DNA of 53,481 bases. It comes from UBA2773 sp964643985. Lineage in GTDB: Bacteria > Patescibacteriota > Minisyncoccia > Moranbacterales > DUUL01. The position numbers and the translations under genes are program-made. The stretch is from NCBI GenBank assembly GCA_964643985.1, contig CAZXUS010000004.1, forward strand, positions 1 through 53,481. The letters run 5' to 3'. Numbering within the stretch: position 1 is the stretch's first letter; each line of letters starts with the position of its first letter. Positions 16,277 to 25,059 of the stretch are shown here, one piece after another. The notes beneath the pieces are model-generated. The model searched no databases. It was not told the origin of the DNA and saw nothing but the letters and a program-made list of their open reading frames with translations.

Positions 16277-16978
16277 TTAATAATATTTTTCTCTCACATC
16301 TTTAAATCTATCAAAATCTTTTATCCAACCTCTTGATTTAATATCCTTCTTCCATTTCTCAAAAATACATACAGCTTTTTGAGGATTAATAAATTTATCT
16401 TGCGCTAACCATAAAAGCAGACCTAAAGGATCAAAAACCTTGAAGCCTTCTACTCTGCTAAGTTGAGTTGATTGGTCTTTATCATTAACAAAAACAACAC
16501 TTTTTTTTCCTTGATTGTTTAAAAATCGCGCCAAATTGATATTATCTATATCAGCAGGTTTATTTTTTCTTTTAGCCTTACTTTCCATTCTCTTGTAAGG
16601 AGGAGAACAATCAAATAATGAGTTTTGATAAGTAGTGCTTTGATTAGTTAATGACACTATTTCAATTTTATTTTCACTACAAGGATCAATTTTTTCTTCA
16701 ATGAAAGAACCGTCGCTAGAAGAAATAACTAAATAATCGTCATCAGAAAAAGCGTTGTAAGTTTCGCTACTCTCAACAGAACAACCCAACAAAGTATTTT
16801 GGATTTGATAAACAAGCTCAGATTTTGAACCTTCTGAACTATTCAAAGAAATATTTTTGGAAGCTAAGAAATCTTCGACAATAACACGACTGTCATGAAA
16901 AGATTGAAACGATTGACTTGCTGATTGATCCAATATCCAAATAGAATCTTTATAATCATCAAAATTATAGGTATTCAT
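16277..16978 (-). CDS. PIN-like domain protein (putative nuclease)
   Basis: A 233-residue protein from the ATG at 16976-16978, five bases after the stop codon of the upstream protease gene; a longer reading overlaps that gene by 31 bp. Features suggesting a PIN-like fold: an N-terminal strand with acidic residue (SIWILDQSAS, Asp17), a DIDNINLARFLNNQGKKSVV segment and an acidic VNDKD followed by a Leu-rich helix (FDPLGLLLWLAQDKF). PIN proteins are Mg-dependent RNases, often toxins. The middle is Ser- and Asp-rich and divergent. The domain call is tentative; co-transcription with the protease is well supported by spacing. Confidence 0.5.
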   Translation of the reverse strand: MNTYNFDDYKDSIWILDQSASQSFQSFHDSRVIVEDFLASKNISLNSSEGSKSELVYQIQNTLLGCSVESSETYNAFSDDDYLVISSSDGSFIEEKIDPCSENKIEIVSLTNQSTTYQNSLFDCSPPYKRMESKAKRKNKPADIDNINLARFLNNQGKKSVVFVNDKDQSTQLSRVEGFKVFDPLGLLLWLAQDKFINPQKAVCIFEKWKKDIKSRGWIKDFDRFKDVREKYY

Positions 16979-16983
16979 TTTAT

Positions 16984-18012
16984 TTATTTCCACCCCTGCT
17001 TTACAATTCTCCATTGAACTTGTTGTTGTGGAATTTGGATTACTCCTTGAGGGGTTTGTTGGGGAATGTTAACTTGACCTTTTTTGAAATCGATTAAAAG
17101 ATCAAAATGATTGGATGTTTTTGCACTTTCGACAAAGGCAATTTGATATTCCTTTTTGATTTCCATACTATTACTTCCCAGTTCATCTTCAGGATTCCAA
17201 ATCATTCCAAAGTTCATTTCCTTTCGATATTCTTCATAGAGTTCGCTCATCGAATCCGCCAAAGAATCACTAGCTCTGACAACAGTTTTTACGCCCAAAT
17301 CGTCCTTGGCTTCTTTTCTACCAATATAGTATTGATGAGAATAAAGTTTTTCAGTGAAATACTCAACGACCTTTTTAGCTTCTTCTTCTTTCATTGGAGA
17401 ATTATGACTTTTCAAAAGTCTTTCGGCTAAAATTCTAATTAGATTGTAAGTCCGGTTGACATTCCCTAGAGCCAATGGATGAATTTGAGGATTAGCTTCA
17501 ACAAATTTATTAAAAATTTGAGTTAAATTTTCGTCGCTCTTGATTCCAAATTTGTTTTTGGCTAAATCCATATAAGCCACCACGTCCTCGACTGAAATTG
17601 GGATTTTATTTTGTTGATTTTTTGGGTCTTGAGGATTAAAAGCGTTAGCAGTTGAAGGATCAATCGGGGAAATTTCTGACAAATCACTCATTACGATTTC
17701 ATCCGCTCCCAAAGAAATCATAGTTGCAGCACTGTGAGCTTTATAAGGAATAATTACCGAGAACTTTTGGCAATACTCCCGAATCATAGAAACTAATCTC
17801 CAAGGAACCATAGTGTCGCCTCCAGTACTGTATAAAAATAAATCAATATTCTCTACTTTGCCAATTTGTCTTAATTGCTGACTAACAATTGGAATTATAT
17901 CCATAGCGACTTTAGCGCTCAAGGGACCTTGTCGGTCTCCTGTTATATAGGTAATGACTTTTGAATTTCTTTCTTTTTCTATTTTTTCAATTATTTTTTT
18001 TCTTTCACTCAT
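16984..18012 (-). CDS. ClpP-fold serine protease (SDH_sah / SppA-related family)
   Basis: A 342-residue cytosolic protein of the serine dehydrogenase proteinase family. The crotonase/ClpP fold is marked by YSTGGDT (residues 61-67, oxyanion region), AHSAATMISLGADEIVM with probable nucleophile Ser94, and SEISPIDPS (112-120). The C-terminal half is helical and ends in a Gln-rich stretch. Membrane segments and a signal peptide are absent, unlike SppA. It is first in a two-gene operon with the PIN-like protein. A TATAAT and a tandem GATTACGTAATC palindrome lie upstream. Confidence 0.8.
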   Translation of the reverse strand: MSERKKIIEKIEKERNSKVITYITGDRQGPLSAKVAMDIIPIVSQQLRQIGKVENIDLFLYSTGGDTMVPWRLVSMIREYCQKFSVIIPYKAHSAATMISLGADEIVMSDLSEISPIDPSTANAFNPQDPKNQQNKIPISVEDVVAYMDLAKNKFGIKSDENLTQIFNKFVEANPQIHPLALGNVNRTYNLIRILAERLLKSHNSPMKEEEAKKVVEYFTEKLYSHQYYIGRKEAKDDLGVKTVVRASDSLADSMSELYEEYRKEMNFGMIWNPEDELGSNSMEIKKEYQIAFVESAKTSNHFDLLIDFKKGQVNIPQQTPQGVIQIPQQQVQWRIVKQGWK

Positions 18013-18044
18013 ATTTTTTAGTTAAATTGATAACTCTTCGAAAC

Positions 18045-18109
18045 ATTATAGCACTTATTGATTGTTTAGTCTAATAAAAATTTAAGATTACGTAATCAAT
18101 TACGTAATC
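18045..18109 (-). promoter_or_regulatory. Promoter and palindromic operator of the protease operon
   Basis: On the minus strand a TGCTATAAT extended -10 lies at 18045-18053; the -35 is poor (TTAGAC-like). Just upstream, 18086-18109 contains GATTACGTAATC followed at 12 bp by AATTACGTAATC, the same tandem unit as at 16094-16129. The position upstream of the weak -35 would suit activation or repression by the AbrB-type regulator; this is inference. Confidence 0.6.
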
Positions 18110-18237
18110 CCAACTAACTCTATATATAAAAATTTTATTCCCCATTACTAATTGCCAATTACCGATTACTCTCCAATCACTTGAATCTGTCTACCTTCGG
18201 CGGATTTCTCATCAGCTTGTTTTTTATTCATAAATTT

Positions 18238-18771
18238 TTAGCTTAATTCTTTTTTAACTTCCTCAACTAATTCATCTGCTGGTCTATCAGTTATTACTTT
18301 TATTTTTTTACCAGGCATTACATTATAATCAAAATTATTGGGAATATAATTATTATTAGGATCCTTTAGCCGCTCCTCATCGCAATGAGCTTTATGACGA
18401 TCTTTTCTGCTAGTAAATCGTTCAATTCTTTTTTTCTCGTCAATACTACAGACTATAGTATATAAATCTAAATTGTATTTAATTTCCCATCTTTTAAATA
18501 ATTCTGCATCTTCTTTGAAACTAAAAACACCTTCTAAAATAATATCCACTTTGTTTCGAAATGCTTCTTCTGATAGTTTGAAGAGTAGCTCTATAGTGGC
18601 TTTTCCGACTTTTTTACTATCTGCTAATCCAGAACAATTAAAACTCTCGTAAATCCCTTCTTTAATAAAATCTTTTTCTAAACAAAATATCCCCAATTCT
18701 TTTGACAATTCTTTTGTTAAGGTAGTTTTTCCAGATCCAGGAAAACCGCAAATAATAATCAGTTTACTCAT
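18238..18771 (-). CDS. P-loop AAA-type nucleotide/metabolite kinase
   Basis: A 177-residue P-loop kinase of the AAA_33/zeta-toxin-like group. The Walker A motif is CGFPGSGKTTLTKEL at residues 8-22; a DIILEGVFSFKED segment gives the Walker B-like strand, and a lid segment RFTSRKDRHKAHCDEERLKD follows. The substrate cannot be told from the sequence. It is preceded on the same strand by the conserved 108-aa gene and followed by the protease operon. Confidence 0.7.
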   Translation of the reverse strand: MSKLIIICGFPGSGKTTLTKELSKELGIFCLEKDFIKEGIYESFNCSGLADSKKVGKATIELLFKLSEEAFRNKVDIILEGVFSFKEDAELFKRWEIKYNLDLYTIVCSIDEKKRIERFTSRKDRHKAHCDEERLKDPNNNYIPNNFDYNVMPGKKIKVITDRPADELVEEVKKELS

Positions 18772-18779
18772 ATTATTTC

Positions 18780-19045
18780 TTCAATAAAACTAAAACAAAT
18801 CAATAAATTCTTATTTTCTCAACCTGCTCCTTTTTGGAACAAGTTGTTTTAAATTTAATCATTCCAATGATTTATTCAAATTTGCAAAGTGCCTTTTTTG
18901 CACAATTCAATTTTTTAAATTCAAATTATTTTTTACAATAATTCCCATCTCTCAGCTGTTGCAATTTTTGCAACAACTCAATTTCAGTTTAAATTATTTT
19001 TTTAAAAATTAAATTGCAATTTTAATTGCAATTTAATTTAATCTA
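18780..19045. other. Hairpin-rich AT spacer, no gene seen
   Basis: Four small inverted repeats follow one another: AACCTGCTCC/GGAACAAGTT, GTGCCTTTTTTGCAC, GTTGCAATTTTTGCAAC and AAATTGCAATTTTAATTGCA. No ORF with coding character is seen. The repeats could be transcript ends for the 19046 gene, but none has a clear T-run. Confidence 0.4.
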
Positions 19046-19372
19046 TTAACGTAAACCTAACTGACTTTTAAGTTGATCAGCTTCCTGTCTAGTCATCTGA
19101 CCAGCCTTCACCGATTCATCCAATTGTTTTAAAATTTTATCTTTTTCCTTTAAGATGTTCTGCGGATTCATCATCTTTCGCATCGCTTCTTCTCTTTTAG
19201 CTTGAGGCATTTTTTTGAAAAGTTTCAAAGCCCACCGTTCTTTTCGCGACATTTTAGAAGTATCAACATTCTCCAACATATCATCCATCTTATTCATCAT
19301 TCCATCTTTTTTTGGATCAGTTGATTGATCATCGTCATCATCATTTTTTTTACCAAAATTAAAAAAACCCAT
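19046..19372 (-). CDS. Conserved hypothetical charged helical protein
   Basis: A 108-residue soluble protein: Asp-rich N terminus (GKKNDDDDDQSTDPKKDG), then helices rich in Met, Lys and Glu, ending LDESVKAGQMTRQEADQLKS, which looks like a short C-terminal oligomerisation (SHOCT-like) helix pair. No catalytic motif. Downstream of rpoD on the same strand but separated by about 160 bp of repeats. Function unknown. Confidence 0.6.
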   Translation of the reverse strand: MGFFNFGKKNDDDDDQSTDPKKDGMMNKMDDMLENVDTSKMSRKERWALKLFKKMPQAKREEAMRKMMNPQNILKEKDKILKQLDESVKAGQMTRQEADQLKSQLGLR

Positions 19373-19534
19373 TTGATTAAAAATTAATTTTTAATAAACA
19401 TCCAATAACCAATAAAAAACATTCATTCAACATTCAATTTACTAACACTCAATAATTACATATTAAAGCATTTAATTATTGAATGATTATTGAATATTGA
19501 GCATTGAGCATTTAAAAATTTTCTAAAGAAAATT

Positions 19535-21001
19535 TTAGTAATCTTTTAATTTTTCCATTCCCTTCATCGACCGAATTTTCTCCAAAGCCTTAGCTTCAAT
19601 TTGTCGAATCCGCTCTCTAGTCACTCCAAATTCATTTCCAACTTCTTCTAAAGTATGCATCACACCGTCTTCCAAACCAAATCTGATTCGCAAAATTTTC
19701 TGTTCTCGCAAAGTCAGTTGTTCTAAAACTTCATTTAAATGTTTTTTTAATAAAGTCCGTGAAGCAATTTGACTTGGGGCAATTGAATCAGTATCTTCCA
19801 CAAAATCGCTCAAGACACTGTCACTATCATCTCCACCGATTGAAGTTTCCAAAGAAATAGTTTCTTGAGAAACTTTGATAATATGGCGAACTTTTTTTAC
19901 ATCCAAATTCATTTCAACCGCAATTTCTTCCGGCAATGGCTCTCGTCCTAATTCTTGAACCAAACTTCGAACCACTTGAATATATTTGTTAATCGTTTCT
20001 ACCATATGAACTGGAATTCGAATCGTTCGAGATTGATCAGCAATGGCTCTGGTCACGGCTTGTCTAATCCACCAAGTAGCATAAGTTGAAAATTTATAAC
20101 CCCGTCTATAATCAAATTTTTCTACCGCTCGAAAAAGACCAATATTTCCCTCTTGAATTAAATCCAAAAAAGAAAGGCTGTGACTTCTACCAACATATTT
20201 TTTAGCAATCGAAACTACCAATCGAAGGTTGGCTTCGGTCAATCTTTGCCGTGCCATTTGATCCCCTTTTTCCGTCGCCTTAGCCAAAGAGACCTCTTCG
20301 TCCTGAGATAATAAATTCACTTTACCAATTTCTCGAAGATACATCTGAATTGAATCGGTGTCTTTAAAATCAACTGTATCTTTTATTCGACTTTTAGCAT
20401 CAACCTTCTCTTGCGCTATAACTTCAGCTTTTTCGGCAAGTTCTTTTGAATATCCTTTTTTGGCTTCCGCTTTTTTCTTTTTGGCTTCCGCTTTTTTCTC
20501 GTCTTCTTTGACTTGAATTTCTCTTTCTATTTCGGCCTTGATAACATCTTCTGAAGAAAGAATTTTTACTCCAAATTTCTCCGCTCCATCATAAAAAATT
20601 TCCAATTCCTCAATATCTTTTTCAATATCACCAAACTCATGTAAGATTTCTTCTTCCGTGACAAAACCTCTCTGCTGACCTCTTTTGATTAAATCTTCAA
20701 TCTTCTTATTTTCAAATTTAGCCTCCCGACTTTTGGCTGGTTTTCTTTTAGAAACTGATTTTACCGGTTTTTTTTCAGGTGGTTTTTCATTGGGATTTTT
20801 TTTGACTACTTCCTTCTCAACAACTTCTTTTTTAATCACTTTCTTTTCCACGACTGTTTTCTTAATTTTAGGAATAATTTTCTTAACCAATTTTTTCTTA
20901 TTAGTTTTTTTAAAAATTTCTTTAACTGCATTTTTAAACCCACTCTTTTTTTTCAGAGTGACAGTTTTTGATTTTTTAACGCTACTAACTTTTTTCACCA
21001 T
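19535..21001 (-). CDS. rpoD: Primary sigma factor RpoD (sigma-70)
   Basis: Principal sigma factor, 488 residues. The N-terminal 110 residues are a Lys-rich tail in place of a standard region 1.1, followed by a region 1.1-like segment (LIKRGQQRGFVTEEEILHEF). Region 1.2 is DSIQMYLREIGKVNLLSQDE; region 2 includes FLDLIQEGNIGLFRAVEKFD and FSTYATWWIRQAVTRAI; region 4 ends with TLEEVGNEFGVTRERIRQIE. One base separates its ATG from the dnaG stop (TAATATG), so the two are probably translationally coupled. Confidence 0.97.
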   Translation of the reverse strand: MVKKVSSVKKSKTVTLKKKSGFKNAVKEIFKKTNKKKLVKKIIPKIKKTVVEKKVIKKEVVEKEVVKKNPNEKPPEKKPVKSVSKRKPAKSREAKFENKKIEDLIKRGQQRGFVTEEEILHEFGDIEKDIEELEIFYDGAEKFGVKILSSEDVIKAEIEREIQVKEDEKKAEAKKKKAEAKKGYSKELAEKAEVIAQEKVDAKSRIKDTVDFKDTDSIQMYLREIGKVNLLSQDEEVSLAKATEKGDQMARQRLTEANLRLVVSIAKKYVGRSHSLSFLDLIQEGNIGLFRAVEKFDYRRGYKFSTYATWWIRQAVTRAIADQSRTIRIPVHMVETINKYIQVVRSLVQELGREPLPEEIAVEMNLDVKKVRHIIKVSQETISLETSIGGDDSDSVLSDFVEDTDSIAPSQIASRTLLKKHLNEVLEQLTLREQKILRIRFGLEDGVMHTLEEVGNEFGVTRERIRQIEAKALEKIRSMKGMEKLKDY

Positions 21002-21002
21002 A

Positions 21003-22787
21003 TTATTTTTTTAATTTTTCTAAATCTTTAGAAATTTTTGAAAATTCTTCCATTAAAAAATCCAGGCCTTCCTCATCTTCATTTTCCTCGGCTGTTTTTA
21101 TGTCTTTTATGATGTTAGCTAAGGCTTCTTCTTTTCTAAACAATTTCAACTGTTTACAAACCTCTTTCCAATCCAGAACAGGATCTATCTGATTCTGCTC
21201 CAAGCCTTCCGCGTTATAAACATAATCGATTTGAGCTTCTAATTGACTCAATTTAAGAGCAATTTTCTTGGTTTTACCTGCTGAAATTTTATTCCAAAAA
21301 CCCTGATGTTCTTGATCTAATAAATTTATCTCAAAAGCTTTTATCTGCTTTCCCAATTCTTTTGGATACAAAACAACCAATCCCAAGATTCTTTCTTGTA
21401 ATTGGATTATTTTTGGCTTTCCAGTCTCAATCCCTTTGTCAGTTTGAACTGTCGGCGCTTTCTGATTTACTTTATCCTCTTTGATTTTAACTCTTTCTAG
21501 CACTTCAGTCAACGTATCTTCTGAAACATCCAGCTTATCAGACAGTTTTCTGATCCAATAACTTTGCTCAATCAAATCCGAAATATCCTTAATGATATTT
21601 AATAACTTGTGGGCAATTATTTTTTTACCCTTCGGATTTTCCTTGTCATTTTCTTCAATAACCTTCGAAAAAAAATAGTCCGTCACTTGCCTGGAATTTT
21701 TAATAGCTTTTTTCCAAGCCGGAACATCTTCAATTACCAAATCATTCACGTCTTTAAATCCCTCCGGCAATAATATTATTTCAGCGTCGATATCCTCCGA
21801 CAAACAAAGTTGAACACTTTTGGTAGCCGCTTTTTGTCCAGCCTCATCCATATCAAAACAAAGTTTAAAATTTTTGGTATATCTTTTAAGAATATTAATT
21901 TGATCTGGCGTCAAAGCCGTTCCGGAAACTGCTACTACATTTTTCACCCCAGCGCTAAAAGAAGAAACTACATCCAGATTTCCCTCCACAATTATTACAA
22001 AATCTTGCTTTTTTATTTCCAATTTCGCTTGGCTCAACCCATAAATTACTTTACTTTTATCATAAATTGGGGATTGTGAAGTATTGATATATTTAGCATT
22101 TTTTTCATCCCCACCAGGTACTACTCGAGCCGAATAACCAACCACTCGATCAGCCACGTCAATAACTGGAAACATAATCCGATTTCGAAAACGGTCATAG
22201 TAGTCCGCCTTGTTAGCTCCAGAAGTTCCATCTTTCTGAACCATTAATCCCGAACGAGCAATATCAGCCAAATTAAAATTACGACTCAAGAGAAATTCTA
22301 ATAATTTCGTCCAAGCATCCGGCGCAAATCCGATTCTAAAATCCTTGAATTGCGCTAATTTAATTTTTCGATTTTTCAAATAATCTTTTATCGGCTGTGC
22401 TTTTTTCGATTTTTCAAATTGATACTGATAAAATTTGCTAGAAATTTCTAAAATTTCATATAATTTTTGTTTTTGGCTTTTTTCTTCCGGATTAACTTTT
22501 TGAAATTTTGGCAACTCTACTCCGGTTCGCTCCGCTAATCTCTCCAAGGCCTCCCTAAATTCCAAACCTTCAATCTCCATTAAGAAAGAAAATATATCAC
22601 CGCCTTTTTGGCAACCAAAACAATACCAGAAATTTCTTTCAGCATTGACCATAAAAGAGGGAGTTTTTTCATTATGAAAAGGACACAATGCCTTATAATT
22701 CGTACCAGATTTTTCCAACTTTAAATATTCTCCGATTAATTCCGAGACATTCAATCTTTCCTTAACTTGTTCAACCGCGTCAGCCAC
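21003..22787 (-). CDS. dnaG: DNA primase
   Basis: Makes RNA primers for replication; 594 residues. The N-terminal zinc ribbon has CPFHNEKTPSF and YCFGCQKGGD (CHC2 type); the TOPRIM core has VIIVEGNLDVVSS and CFDMDEAGQKAA with the catalytic acidic residues; a helical C-terminal domain for helicase binding follows. The start codon is GTG (MADAVEQVKERLNV). Order dnaG-rpoD is the classical macromolecular synthesis arrangement without rpsU. Confidence 0.96.
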   Translation of the reverse strand: MADAVEQVKERLNVSELIGEYLKLEKSGTNYKALCPFHNEKTPSFMVNAERNFWYCFGCQKGGDIFSFLMEIEGLEFREALERLAERTGVELPKFQKVNPEEKSQKQKLYEILEISSKFYQYQFEKSKKAQPIKDYLKNRKIKLAQFKDFRIGFAPDAWTKLLEFLLSRNFNLADIARSGLMVQKDGTSGANKADYYDRFRNRIMFPVIDVADRVVGYSARVVPGGDEKNAKYINTSQSPIYDKSKVIYGLSQAKLEIKKQDFVIIVEGNLDVVSSFSAGVKNVVAVSGTALTPDQINILKRYTKNFKLCFDMDEAGQKAATKSVQLCLSEDIDAEIILLPEGFKDVNDLVIEDVPAWKKAIKNSRQVTDYFFSKVIEENDKENPKGKKIIAHKLLNIIKDISDLIEQSYWIRKLSDKLDVSEDTLTEVLERVKIKEDKVNQKAPTVQTDKGIETGKPKIIQLQERILGLVVLYPKELGKQIKAFEINLLDQEHQGFWNKISAGKTKKIALKLSQLEAQIDYVYNAEGLEQNQIDPVLDWKEVCKQLKLFRKEEALANIIKDIKTAEENEDEEGLDFLMEEFSKISKDLEKLKK

Positions 22788-22876
22788 TTTGATTTATTAC
22801 TGATTTAAAAGTTAGTATAGACTAAAAAGATTATTAAATCCAGCAAATTTTGTTTATTCAAAATTACTCAAAGCTT

Positions 22877-22904
22877 CCGCCTAGGTAAACGAAGCGAGAC
22901 AGGC
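22877..22904. repeat. G+C-rich REP-like repeat
   Basis: CCGCCTAGGTAAAC followed by GAAGCGAGACAGGC, a copy of the 13851-13879 unit, within the AT-rich dnaG-rmuC spacer. Next to it (22905-23030) is an imperfect palindrome of TCCAAATCAAATTC / TTTGGATTTGATTTG type. Confidence 0.5.
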
Positions 22905-23036
22905 AAATTATTCCAAATTATTCCAAATCAAATTCAAAACCTAAAATCTAAATGACAAAATTTGGATTTTGAACATTTGACATTTGGATTTGATTTGATA
23001 TTTGAAACAATTTGAGCTTTGAAATTACAAAAGACT

Positions 23037-24176
23037 TTAATCTGTCTTCGGTCTCTCAATCTCAACCCGCTCTGTTATTTCCCCTGCTTTTTTATCGGCA
23101 ATTCGTAGAACATCTTTGTCAACTTTACCCAACTCCTTACTAGCATGATTATAGTGGTTGACCGTCGTTGACAAAGAACTCCCCACTTTTCCAAAAAATT
23201 CTTCATAACTTTTCAAATGTCGTCCCAATTTTTCCACATTTTTTTGAATATGCTTAGCCGATTCTTCAATTTGTAAAGACCGCAAACCTTGTAAAACCGT
23301 TTGCAAATAAGCCAAGAAAGAAGTCGGGGAAACAATCACCACGTGTTTTTCCTTGAAAGCGTATTCCACTAAATCTCGATGAGCCGCTCCCACTCGCTTA
23401 ATTAACAAATCATAATAAATTGATTCCGAAGGAATAAACATAAAAGCAAAATCCATTGTTTTTTCTTTGGGCTTAATGTATTTAGAAGTTTCATCAATTC
23501 GATTTTTTAAATCTTGATTGAAATCTTTGATCAAGCCTTCTCGATCCTCCTTTTTGCATTTCAAAAGTTTTTCGTATTTTTCCAAAGAAAATTTGGAATC
23601 AACTGGAATAATTTTGTCTTTTACAAAAATCACCGCATCCACAATCACGCCATCTTTGAATTTATATTGCATCTGAAAATTATGGGGTGGCAAAACATTT
23701 TTCAAAGTTTCTTCCAAAAAATATTCCCCTAAAACTCCTCGTTGTTTGGGATTTTTCAAAATATCTTGTAAATCTTTTAATTGCGAAGAAAAATTAACCA
23801 CCTGCTTATTAGTCTCATCTAACTTAGTCAATTTTTCCGTGACAGCTTGAATGGACCGATTGGAATGTTTGCTCATTTCATTAAACTGAGTGTTAATTTG
23901 CTCGAACAAACTCCGACTTTCTTTGGACAAACCTTTGGACATTTCTTGAAAAACTTGATTACTGTCTTTTAACTGTCCTTTGGTAATTTTATTTATTTCC
24001 GACAACTTGTGATCCATAATTTCCGACATCTGACTCATTCGCTGTTGCATCATCAACATTGATTTGTCATCTGTTGAGCCTTTTTTCAACTCCACTAATT
24101 TTTGATTCAATACAAAAATCGCTCCAACCACGAGAACGGTTAGAATTATTAAGACTATTATTAGTAAGATGTTCAT
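23037..24176 (-). CDS. rmuC: RmuC family DNA recombination protein
   Basis: A 379-residue protein with an N-terminal membrane helix (NILLIIVLIILTVLVVGAIF), a coiled-coil region of about 110 residues, then the RmuC nuclease-like domain: RGVLGEYFLEETLKNVLPP, VDSKFSLEKYEKLL and VVIVSPTSFLAYLQTVLQGL. RmuC restrains inversion between short inverted repeats in E. coli, which fits a genome so rich in inverted repeats, though this link is only suggestive. Monocistronic. Confidence 0.93.
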   Translation of the reverse strand: MNILLIIVLIILTVLVVGAIFVLNQKLVELKKGSTDDKSMLMMQQRMSQMSEIMDHKLSEINKITKGQLKDSNQVFQEMSKGLSKESRSLFEQINTQFNEMSKHSNRSIQAVTEKLTKLDETNKQVVNFSSQLKDLQDILKNPKQRGVLGEYFLEETLKNVLPPHNFQMQYKFKDGVIVDAVIFVKDKIIPVDSKFSLEKYEKLLKCKKEDREGLIKDFNQDLKNRIDETSKYIKPKEKTMDFAFMFIPSESIYYDLLIKRVGAAHRDLVEYAFKEKHVVIVSPTSFLAYLQTVLQGLRSLQIEESAKHIQKNVEKLGRHLKSYEEFFGKVGSSLSTTVNHYNHASKELGKVDKDVLRIADKKAGEITERVEIERPKTD

Positions 24177-24183
24177 ACAACTA

Positions 24184-24400
24184 TTTTATTTAATAAAATA
24201 AATTTTCAATTCACAATTTTCAATTTTTCCACCTCGGCAAACGACGCGAGACGGACAATCAATTTACAATGATTTAATTTTCAATTTTCAATTTTTTATG
24301 CGAACGCAGTTCGCATTCATTGTAAATTTAAAAATTAAAAATTGATTGAAAATTGGTTTATTGTAAATTGTAAATTTTATATTTTAACTATCGATTCTTA
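24184..24400. repeat. Composite AT-rich palindromic repeat with G+C-rich unit
   Basis: Contains the REP-like unit CCACCTCGGC...GCGAGACGGAC (24229-24256), then a long imperfect palindrome centred on ATGCGAAC-gca-GTTCGCAT (about 24298-24316), with arms of CAATTTACAAT and ATTGTAAATT type. The region 24177-24455 has no gene. Confidence 0.55.
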
Positions 24401-24455
24401 CTTTTTTCAAGTCTTACCATTATACATCAAAAAACCCTGATTCCCAAGAATTCTA

Positions 24456-24484
24456 TTGACAATTATCTCTTTTTGTGCTATAGT
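24456..24484 (+). promoter_or_regulatory. Promoter of the 24544 gene
   Basis: TTGACA (24456-24461), 17-bp spacer ending TTTTTGTGC and TATAGT (24479-24484). The spacer end TTTTGTGC is shared with the promoters at 33147 and 40763. Confidence 0.8.
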
Positions 24485-24543
24485 TATAGATTAGTAGAAA
24501 AACCAGCTCATTAACTTTGATATTTATAAAAAAGGAGTCTCTC

Positions 24544-24789
24544 ATGTCTGAAAAAGAAACGAAAAAACTAAACAGAGCAATAACACTCATCTCAACGGGT
24601 GTTATCGGTAGCCTATTTTCAGTTACAAGTGGAATTTTTTTGTTAGCCCTTGCTTTGAAAAACCTCGGTCTCTCAAATAATGGAGAATTTTTGGCAGGCG
24701 TATTTTTCCTTGCCATGGGAATTATAGGCTCCGTATTAACGTTCAAAGACCTACTACTCTTACTGATAAAAAAGAGTGCTCTCAGCTAA
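24544..24789 (+). CDS. Small two-helix membrane protein (81 aa)
   Basis: The ATG at 24544 is preceded by GGAG at 24534-24537. The protein has two predicted membrane helices (TLISTGVIGSLFSVTSGIFL and LAGVFFLAMGIIGSVLTF) and a basic C terminus. No family recognised. A complete unit with strong promoter at 24456 and terminator at 24802. Confidence 0.65.
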   Translation: MSEKETKKLNRAITLISTGVIGSLFSVTSGIFLLALALKNLGLSNNGEFLAGVFFLAMGIIGSVLTFKDLLLLLIKKSALS

Positions 24790-24801
24790 GAAAACTCTCG
24801 G

Positions 24802-24840
24802 AAAGCCGACCCCAGAATTATTGGGATAATAGGCTTTTTT
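24802..24840 (+). terminator. Terminator of the 24544 gene
   Basis: Stem AAAGCC/GGCTTT (24802-24807 with 24832-24837), inner pairing CCCA/TGGG, followed by TTTTTT. Confidence 0.75.
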
Positions 24841-24906
24841 ATTTGGAAAAATAACCACTTCGCTAAATTTTTAAATTTTAAATTGATAAAATAGCTTCAA
24901 ATTTCT

Positions 24907-24931
24907 GGATTCCCGCCTCCGCGGGAATGAC
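24907..24931. repeat. GGATTCCCGC/GCGGGAATGAC palindromic repeat
   Basis: A G+C-rich palindrome of the widespread GTCATTCCCGC type. A longer relative in opposite orientation is at 36521-36568. Confidence 0.55.
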
Positions 24932-25059
24932 AAAGCGCAAACCAAAATAATAAAGTTTTAAGTTTTAAAATTAAATCATTCGAAATTAATTCGAAATTCA
25001 AAATTCGAAATTCAAAATTTTATTTTGTATACTCAATACTTGATACTTCATACTCAATA

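Noticed and set aside
18166..18231. 21-codon ORF on the minus strand (MNKKQADEKSAEGRQIQVIG...) just after the kinase gene
   Set aside because: Too short, no ribosome binding site and no recognisable domain; it may be a remnant, but nothing supports translation.
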